Shown here: one piece after another, positions 58,733 to 64,000 of the stretch
Numbering within the stretch: position 1 is the first letter of the stretch
How the letters are laid out: each line of letters begins with the position of its first letter
NCBI GenBank assembly: GCA_005885555.1
Contig: VAWN01000033.1
Location: 1-64,000, forward strand
Source of the DNA: Actinomycetota bacterium
GTDB taxonomy: Bacteria > Actinomycetota > Actinomycetes > Mycobacteriales > Micromonosporaceae
Length of the DNA: 64,000 bases
Direction of reading: 5' to 3'
The notes under the pieces: model-generated
What the model saw: the letters and a program-made list of their open reading frames with translations, nothing else
Databases searched by the model: none
What the model was told of the DNA's origin: nothing
Position numbers and translations under genes: made by a program

Positions 58733-60907
58733 CTAGAGAAGCTCCAGCGGGTCGATCTGCACGCGTACCGGGTCCGGCGCCTTGCGGGCGCTGCGCACGC
58801 CGAGCGCGGCGTGCAGGGCCGCCGCCAGGGCCAGGCCGGCGGCCCGCGGTACCCGCAGCAGCATCCGCTCCTGCCCGTCGGCGACCGGTACCGGACCGAG
58901 CGGCTCGGTACCGTCCGGCAGCCGGGCGGCGGCGAGCAGCTCGTCCAGCGCCGCCGCGGTACCGGTCAGCGACGCCATCCGCACCGCCGGCGGAAACCCC
59001 AGCTCCCGCCGCTCCGCCAGCTCCCGTTCGGCGAGCCAGCCGGGATCGAAGCGCAGCAGCGCCTGCACCGGTGCCAGCCCGCCGTCGGCCACCACCACCA
59101 CCCGACCGTCCGGCCGGGCCAGCGTGGCGGCGGCCAGCCAGCGGCGCAGCGCCTCCTCGCCGGCGCGCAGGTCGGCCCGGGTGAGCAGCGCCCAGGTGTC
59201 GAGCAGCAGGACGGCGCCGTAGCGGCCCACCGGTTCGGCGCCGGGCGTGCTCACCACCACCGCCGGCTCGTCGGCCACGGTCGCCAGCACCTCGTCGCGG
59301 CCGCTGGTCCGGACCGGCACGCCCGGGAAGGCGCGACCCAGCTCCTCCGCGGTGCGCCGGGCGCCGACGACCGAGGCACGCAGCCGGCGGCCGCCGCACG
59401 CCGGGCAGGTGTAGCCGGCCGCGGCCCGGCCGCACCACCGGCAGGTCGCGGTACCCGCGGCCGAGGACAGGGCGAGCGGTCCGTGGCAGTTGGCGCACCG
59501 GGCGGGGGTACGGCAGTCGGCGCAGGCCACCGACGGCAGGTACCCACGCCGCGGTACCTGCACGAGCACCGGCGCCCCGGTCGCGAGCGCGTCCCGGGCG
59601 GCCCGCCACGCGAGGCTCGGCAGCCGGGCCGGGGCCTGGTCGCGGGGATCGTCGGCGGTGGGTACCACGGCCGGGGACCGGGTCCGGACCACCTCGCGGG
59701 GCGCGACGACCTCCCGTGCCCATCCGGTCGCGAGCAGCTGCTGCGCCTCGACGCTGCGCGCGTACCCGCCGAGCAGCGCCGCCGCATCGCCGAGCTGGGC
59801 GCGGGTGAGCAGCACCTCGCGGGCGTGCGGGTACGGGGCGCGGGGTTCGGCGTAAAGGTCGTCGCCGTCGTCCCAGATCGCCACGAGCCCGAGGTTCGCC
59901 ACCGGCGCGAAGGCGGCCGCCCGGGTACCGATGACGGCCGACACCTGTCCCCGGTGGGCCGCGAGCCATCGCCGGTACCGTTCGGCCGGCCCGAGGGCGG
60001 CGGACAGCGCGACGTGCCGGCCCGGCCCGAGCAGCGCGGACAGTGCGGCGTCCAACCGGTCGAGGTCGCGCGCGTCGGCGACGGTGACCACCGCGCCGCG
60101 CCCGCCGTGCACGGTGGCGGCCACCGCCTCGGCGAGCCGGGCCGGCCAGTCCTCGCCGGGCAGCGCGGTCCACACCGCCCGCGGGTTGCGCCGCTGCGCG
60201 AGCCCGGTGAGGAAGGCGCGACCGGCCGGGTAGGCCGCCCAGCCGGCGAAATCGGCCGCCGCCCCCGGGCCGGGGACGGTGCCGGCGGACCCGGCCGGGC
60301 CGGGGACGGTGCTGGCGGACCCGGCCGGGGCGGGGACGGTGCTGGCGGACCCGGCCGGGGCGACGACGGGCCCAGGCGGGGCGGCGGCAGGCCCGGCCGG
60401 GGCGGCGGCGGGCGCGGCTTCCGCCCGGGCGTGCCGGGGCGGCACCGCCAGCCGCAGCACGTCGGCGAGCGTCCCCGCATAGCGCTGCGCCACCGCACGG
60501 GCCAGGGCCAGCGTGTCCGGACCGACGACCGGCTCCGGCGAGACGACGCGCTCCAGGAAGGTCAGCCGCCCCGGGTGCTCGGACGCCTCCGCGCGCGCCA
60601 GCAGGTACCCGTCGACGAGCTGCCCGGAGAACCGGATACGCACCCGCACCCCGGGTACCGCGTCGGCGTCGAGGTCGGCCGGTACCAGGTAGTCGAACGG
60701 CCGGTCGAGGTGCGGCAGCGGTACGTCGACGCAGACCCGGGCCACCGGCGCGGCGGCGGCCGGCTCCCGCCCAGCGGCACGCCGCGCGCCACCGGTGCGG
60801 CCGGGACGCCCCGCCGATCTTGGCTTTGGTTCGGCGACAGAAGCCGCATGACTCCGCGAGTCGGGCACCTCGACTTTCGGATTTTCCTCCGGCGGGTCAG
60901 TGGTCAC
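58733..60907 (-). CDS. priA: primosomal protein N' (PriA), helicase motifs degenerate
   Basis: Replication-restart protein of the actinobacterial type. The DNA-binding N-domain (VARVCVDVPLPHLDRPFDYLVP) and the zinc knuckles CADCRTPARCANC and CRWCGRAAAGYTCPACGG are present. The Walker A position reads WTALPGEDWPARL and the DEAH position reads WDDGDDLY, so ATP-driven helicase activity is doubtful, as is known for actinobacterial PriA. The start is uncertain: GTG 60907 (inside a repeat), ATG 60976 (inside a hairpin) or GTG 60745 (at the conserved N-terminus). About 724 residues if from 60907. A Pro/Ala-rich insert carries a 30-bp minisatellite. Confidence 0.88.
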   Translation of the reverse strand: MTTDPPEENPKVEVPDSRSHAASVAEPKPRSAGRPGRTGGARRAAGREPAAAAPVARVCVDVPLPHLDRPFDYLVPADLDADAVPGVRVRIRFSGQLVDGYLLARAEASEHPGRLTFLERVVSPEPVVGPDTLALARAVAQRYAGTLADVLRLAVPPRHARAEAAPAAAPAGPAAAPPGPVVAPAGSASTVPAPAGSASTVPGPAGSAGTVPGPGAAADFAGWAAYPAGRAFLTGLAQRRNPRAVWTALPGEDWPARLAEAVAATVHGGRGAVVTVADARDLDRLDAALSALLGPGRHVALSAALGPAERYRRWLAAHRGQVSAVIGTRAAAFAPVANLGLVAIWDDGDDLYAEPRAPYPHAREVLLTRAQLGDAAALLGGYARSVEAQQLLATGWAREVVAPREVVRTRSPAVVPTADDPRDQAPARLPSLAWRAARDALATGAPVLVQVPRRGYLPSVACADCRTPARCANCHGPLALSSAAGTATCRWCGRAAAGYTCPACGGRRLRASVVGARRTAEELGRAFPGVPVRTSGRDEVLATVADEPAVVVSTPGAEPVGRYGAVLLLDTWALLTRADLRAGEEALRRWLAAATLARPDGRVVVVADGGLAPVQALLRFDPGWLAERELAERRELGFPPAVRMASLTGTAAALDELLAAARLPDGTEPLGPVPVADGQERMLLRVPRAAGLALAAALHAALGVRSARKAPDPVRVQIDPLELL
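60271..60360 (-). repeat. 30-bp minisatellite inside priA
   Basis: Three tandem 30-base units (60271-60300, 60301-60330, 60331-60360), the last two identical, encode ten-residue repeats of the type PAGSASTVPG/A. They lie in a Pro/Ala-rich linker between the PriA N-domain and the core. No frame disruption; length change by slippage would stay in frame. Confidence 0.85.
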
Positions 60908-61132
60908 GCTCGTAGGGAGTTGCCCAGTGCGAGATCTTGGACGCTTGTACCCCTTGCAGGGGGTGTAAGCGTCCAAGATCTCGCTCCACGGCGCCCATCA
61001 TGGCCCGTCGACCACCGCAGAGCGCGCAAATAGGGCGCCCCTGTCACGCTCGTCGTCGCCGAAGACACCGCAACCACCCACCGCCGCAGGAAATCCGAAA
61101 GTCGAGGAGCACCAGAAGTCCAGGATCGGCGG
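60811..61132. repeat. 322-bp nested palindromic composite between metK and priA
   Basis: Outer arms CCGCCGATCTTGG (60811-60823) and CCAGGATCGGCGG (61120-61132) match at 12 of 13. Inside them, CCTCGACTTTCGGATTT (60868-60884) and AAATCCGAAAGTCGAGG (61091-61107) are a perfect 17-bp inverted pair. In the centre GAGATCTTGGACGCTT (60931-60946) and AAGCGTCCAAGATCTC (60967-60982) are a perfect 16-bp hairpin. The left part shares GCCGCATGACT..CGCGA.TCGGGCACC with the 70-bp repeat at 25841, so it looks like one family member with others inserted. No coding capacity. Confidence 0.8.
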
Positions 61133-61147
61133 TACCGCGGGCCGCCG

Positions 61148-62341
61148 TCAGGCGCCGGCTGCCGACTTCAGGTCGGCCACCCGGTCGGTGCGCTCCCAGG
61201 TGAACTCGGGCAACTCCCGGCCGAAGTGACCGTACGCCGCGGTCTGCTGGTAGATCGGGCGCAGCAGGTCGAGGTCGCGGATGATCGCGGCCGGGCGCAG
61301 GTCGAACACCAGCCCGATCGCCTTCTCGATCCGGTCCACCGGAACCGTCTCCGTGCCGAAGCACTCGACGAACAGCGAGACCGGCTGGGCCTTGCCGATC
61401 GCGTACGCCACCTGGGCTTCGCACCGCTCGGCGAGCCCGGCCGCGACGACGTTCTTGGCGACCCAGCGCATCGCGTACGCGGCCGACCGGTCCACCTTCG
61501 ACGGGTCCTTGCCGGAGAACGCGCCGCCGCCGTGCCGGGCGTACCCGCCGTAGGTGTCCACGATGATCTTCCGCCCGGTCAGGCCGGCGTCACCCATCGG
61601 GCCGCCCACCTCGAACCGGCCGGTCGGGTTGACCAGCAGCCGGTACCCGCCGGTTTCCAGGCCCAGCCCCTCGATCTCCGGCGCGATCACGTGCTCGCGC
61701 ACGTCGGGGGCGAGCAGCGAGTCCAGCGAGATGTCCGGAGCGTGCTGGGACGACACGACGACGGTGTTCAGCCGGACCGGCTTGAGCCCGTCGTACTCGA
61801 CGGTCACCTGGGTCTTGCCGTCCGGCCGCAGGTACGGGATCGTGCCGTCCTTGCGGACCGCGGACAGCCGGCGCGCGAGCCGGTGCGCGAGCGCGATCGG
61901 CAGCGGCATCAGCTCGGGCGTCTCGGAGCAGGCGAAGCCGAACATCATGCCCTGGTCGCCGGCGCCCTGCGCGTCCAGCGCGCTCTCCGACTCGCCGCTG
62001 CGCAGCTCGATCGCGGAATCCACGCCCTGGGCGATGTCCGGCGACTGCGCCCCGATCGCGATGTTGACCCCACAGGAGGCTCCGTCGAAACCCTTCTTCG
62101 ACGAGTCGTACCCGATCCGCAGGATCGTCTCCCGCACGATCGAGTTGATGTCCGCGTAGGCCTGGGTGGTGACCTCACCGGCCACGTGCACCTGGCCGGT
62201 GGTGATCAGCGTCTCGACCGCCACGCGGCTCCTGGGATCGGCGGACAGGAGCGCGTCGAGCACCCCGTCGCTGATCTGATCGGCAATCTTGTCCGGGTGC
62301 CCCTCGGTCACCGATTCGGACGTGAAAAGGCGGCGCGCCAC
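61148..62341 (-). CDS. metK: S-adenosylmethionine synthetase
   Basis: Makes AdoMet from methionine and ATP. 397 residues. [20 protein letters not shown] near 6-25, [12 protein letters not shown] near 126-137 and [19 protein letters not shown] near 271-289 are the conserved loops. The start is GTG with AAGGGGG seven bases upstream. The 86-base gap to coaBC has TTTATCC and TAAACT as possible promoter hexamers, but no SAM riboswitch was recognised there. Confidence 0.96.
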   Translation of the reverse strand: MARRLFTSESVTEGHPDKIADQISDGVLDALLSADPRSRVAVETLITTGQVHVAGEVTTQAYADINSIVRETILRIGYDSSKKGFDGASCGVNIAIGAQSPDIAQGVDSAIELRSGESESALDAQGAGDQGMMFGFACSETPELMPLPIALAHRLARRLSAVRKDGTIPYLRPDGKTQVTVEYDGLKPVRLNTVVVSSQHAPDISLDSLLAPDVREHVIAPEIEGLGLETGGYRLLVNPTGRFEVGGPMGDAGLTGRKIIVDTYGGYARHGGGAFSGKDPSKVDRSAAYAMRWVAKNVVAAGLAERCEAQVAYAIGKAQPVSLFVECFGTETVPVDRIEKAIGLVFDLRPAAIIRDLDLLRPIYQQTAAYGHFGRELPEFTWERTDRVADLKSAAGA

Positions 62342-62427
62342 AAACTACCCCCTTGACGGGTCTGGATTTTCGTCGAGTTTACGCATGCGGTGGCGCCCAG
62401 GATAAACCGGCCGGGTCGGCGCCGCAG

Positions 62428-63648
62428 TCAGCCCAACAGCGGGCGCACCAGGTCCCAGACGGCGTCCGCCAGCTCCTCCTTGGGTCTGGCGCTGAGCTCG
62501 GTCGCCTTCCCGTCGGCGTCCAGGACGGTGGCCGCGTTGTCGTCGGTGCCGAACGCCCGTCCCTCGCCGACCTCGTTCACCACCACCAGATCTGCGCGCT
62601 TGCGGGCCAGCTTGGCCCGCCCGCTGGCGACCGCGTCGTGGGTCTCCGCGGCGAAGATCACCAGAACCTGGCCGGGCCGCCGCGTGGCGCCCAGCTCCGC
62701 GGCTATGTCCGGGTTGGTGACAAGTTCCAGGGTCGGTGCGGCGCCGTCCTTCTTGATCTTCTGTGGCTGGTACCGCACCGGGCGGTAGTCGGCCGGCGCC
62801 GCCGCCATGATCACCACGTCCGCGTCGACCGCCGCGGCCAGCGTAGCGTCGCGCAGTTCCGCCGTGGTACCCACCGGCACGATCTCGACGCCGGCCGGGT
62901 AGGGCAGGGCCACGTTGGCGGCCACGAGCGTCACCCGGGCACCGCGCGCGATTGCCGTGCGGGCGAACGCGTACCCCTGCTTGCCGGACGACCGGTTGCC
63001 CAGGTACCGCACCGGGTCCAGCGGCTCCCTGGTACCCCCGGCGGTGACTACCACGTGCCGGCCGGCCAGGTCGGGACGTACCGGCCCACCCCGGCGCAGG
63101 ACCGCCCGGGCCACCGCGAAGATCTCCTCCGGTTCCGGCAGCCGGCCCTTGCCGGTGTCCGCCCCGGTCAGCCGGCCGGTCGCCGGCTCGATCACGACCG
63201 CGCCCCGCTCGCGCAGCGTCGCGACGTTGACCACGGTGGCCGGGTGCTCCCACATCTCGGTGTGCATCGCCGGCGCGTACACGGTCGGGCACCGGGCGGT
63301 GAGCAGCGTGTTGGTGAGCAGGTCGTCGGCGATGCCGTGGGCGGCCCTGGCGAGCAGGTCGGCGGTGGCCGGCGCGACGACCACGAGGTCGGCGTGCCGA
63401 CCGAGCGCGACGTGGGGTACCTCGTGCGCGTCGGTGAACACATCCGCGACGACCGGCTGCCCGGACAGCGCCGCCCAGGTCGGCACGCCGACGAAGCGCA
63501 GGGCGGCTGCGGTGGGTACCACCCGCACCGCGTACCCGGACTCGGTGAACAGCCGCAGCAGCTCGCAGGCCTTGTAGGCGGCGATCCCGCCCGCGACCCC
63601 GAGCACCACGTTCGTCGATCTTGGACTTGTGTCGAGGACATTTGCCAC
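62428..63648 (-). CDS. coaBC: bifunctional phosphopantothenoylcysteine decarboxylase / phosphopantothenate--cysteine ligase
   Basis: Two CoA-biosynthesis steps. 406 residues. The N-terminal flavin domain (VVLGVAGGIAAYKACELLRL, VVVAPATADLLARAAHG and PAMHTEMW) is followed by the C-terminal ligase (HVVVTAGGTREPLDPVRYLGN-type loop, SSGKQGYAFA, KIKKDGAAPTLELVTNPDI). The start at GTG 63648 has AGGGG six bases upstream. Both lie in a 70-bp repeat, as do residues 2-11. The alternative GTG at 63607-63609, at the conserved start of the domain, has no ribosome-binding site. Confidence 0.94.
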   Translation of the reverse strand: MANVLDTSPRSTNVVLGVAGGIAAYKACELLRLFTESGYAVRVVPTAAALRFVGVPTWAALSGQPVVADVFTDAHEVPHVALGRHADLVVVAPATADLLARAAHGIADDLLTNTLLTARCPTVYAPAMHTEMWEHPATVVNVATLRERGAVVIEPATGRLTGADTGKGRLPEPEEIFAVARAVLRRGGPVRPDLAGRHVVVTAGGTREPLDPVRYLGNRSSGKQGYAFARTAIARGARVTLVAANVALPYPAGVEIVPVGTTAELRDATLAAAVDADVVIMAAAPADYRPVRYQPQKIKKDGAAPTLELVTNPDIAAELGATRRPGQVLVIFAAETHDAVASGRAKLARKRADLVVVNEVGEGRAFGTDDNAATVLDADGKATELSARPKEELADAVWDLVRPLLG

Positions 63649-63685
63649 TACGCACCCCTAACCGGGCACCACAACTCCAAGATCG
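63616..63685. repeat. 70-bp palindromic repeat, copy 2, at the coaBC start
   Basis: Arms CGATCTTGGACTTGTG (63616-63631) and CACAACTCCAAGATCG (63670-63685). Same 70-bp length as the copy at 25841-25910, with shared GTGTCG.GGACA...GCC and CGGGCACCACAA. It lies between rpoZ and coaBC and overlaps the likely start region of coaBC. Confidence 0.82.
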
Positions 63686-63706
63686 GCGCGGAAAAGGGCC
63701 TTCGGC

Positions 63707-63964
63707 TCAGCCCTCGATCGGCTCGGCGACCAGCAGGCCGGAGTTGATCTCGCGCATGGCGATCGACAGCGGCTTCTCCTGCGGCGTCGTCTCGACCAGC
63801 GGGCCCACGTACTCCAGCAGGCCCTCGCCGAGCTGGCTGTAGTAGGCGTTGATCTGCCGCGCCCGCTTCGCCGCGAAGATCACCAGGGCGTACTTGGACG
63901 GGCTCCGTTCGAGCAACTCGTCGATCGGGGGGTTGGTGATGCCTTCAGGGTTGGCGACGGTCAC
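63707..63964 (-). CDS. rpoZ: DNA-directed RNA polymerase omega subunit
   Basis: 85 residues. [31 protein letters not shown] near 12-42 is the diagnostic omega segment; the rest is a short acidic tail. The start is GTG at 63962-63964 with AGAGGAAG upstream. It assists assembly of the beta' subunit. It lies upstream of coaBC in the common actinobacterial gmk-rpoZ-coaBC-metK order; the gene before it is cut off by the window edge. Confidence 0.96.
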   Translation of the reverse strand: MTVANPEGITNPPIDELLERSPSKYALVIFAAKRARQINAYYSQLGEGLLEYVGPLVETTPQEKPLSIAMREINSGLLVAEPIEG

Positions 63965-64000
63965 AGCAGAACTTCCTCTAAGGAGACAGCGGGAGACAAC

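Noticed and set aside
60271-60360. CRISPR-like repeats
   Set aside because: The 30-bp units are contiguous without spacers and lie inside priA in frame. The 21-bp and 23-bp repeats elsewhere also lack spacers, and no cas gene is present.
60811-61132. Insertion sequence between metK and priA
   Set aside because: Inverted repeats are present, but there is no transposase frame and no clear target duplication; treated as a palindromic composite repeat.
62342-62427. SAM riboswitch before metK
   Set aside because: The 86-base gap is short and shows none of the conserved SAM-I, SAM-II or SAM-IV cores that I could recognise.
63965-64000. End of gmk at the right edge
   Set aside because: Gene order predicts gmk upstream of rpoZ, but the last 36 bases are too few to identify a frame.

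Overview
The window is about 64 kb of very GC-rich DNA from an actinobacterium. A partial 16S rRNA lies at the left edge, and gene order is that of Micromonosporaceae (possibly Actinocatenispora-like): tyrS just upstream of an rrn operon, argCJBDFR-argGH next to pheST, infC-rpmI-rplT-trmH-like, hisG-hisE, and rpoZ-coaBC-metK-priA-def-fmt-rsmB-rpe-rib. The genus is inference. The 16S and core enzyme families are recognised directly from sequence. Most genes are on the minus strand and many overlap by 4 bases (ATGA or GTGA).

Layout. 1-4.6 kb: 16S rRNA (3' end cut off by the window), its leader with boxA, tyrS, an ADP-ribosylglycohydrolase and a 3-methyladenine glycosylase. 4.6-13 kb: the whole acetylated-intermediate arginine pathway, argC-J-B-D-F-R-G-H, with two tandem ArgR-box-like palindromes ahead of argC. 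13-24 kb: a large LuxR-type ATPase regulator, pheT-pheS, a disrupted SpoU-type RNA methyltransferase, rplT, rpmI, infC (ATC start, long leader), a PH-domain membrane protein, hisG-hisE and DUF2267. 24-30 kb: small accessory genes (hemerythrin, DUF1707/LiaF-like, radical SAM, DUF6158, a SigE-type sigma factor with a GerMN protein, topoisomerase IB) among decayed gene remnants.

30-37.7 kb holds an eight-gene heptose and glycosyltransferase cluster: GmhB fused to a heptosyltransferase-like domain, two further glycosyltransferases, GmhA, bifunctional HldE, an SDR and a second GT9 transferase. Together these could make and transfer ADP-activated heptose in an organism with no expected LPS. 37.8-47.5 kb carries a nucleotidyltransferase/BON-like/phosphoesterase operon, a partner-switching set (STAS, STAS-ATPase, sigma factor fused to STAS), an orphan CheB and CheR-PAS pair, SRPBCC, aldehyde dehydrogenase and DUF2795. 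47.5-50.4 kb has a carbamoyltransferase, a GT2 glycosyltransferase and a small Cys-containing protein. 50.4-54.1 kb is the riboflavin operon ribD-E-BA-H behind an FMN riboswitch. 54.1-64 kb is a GGDEF response regulator, rpe, rsmB, fmt, def, priA, metK, coaBC and rpoZ.

Signals not explained by the genes: (1) mini-ORFs that bridge operon genes with 4-base overlaps at both ends, two of them clearly homologous; (2) a palindromic repeat family (two 70-bp copies and a 322-bp nested composite), one copy of which appears to supply the ribosome-binding site and start codon of coaBC; (3) strong enrichment of the palindromes GGTACC and GTCCACNNTGGAC; (4) three genes that look internally deleted. No CRISPR array, transposase, phage gene or tRNA gene was seen.
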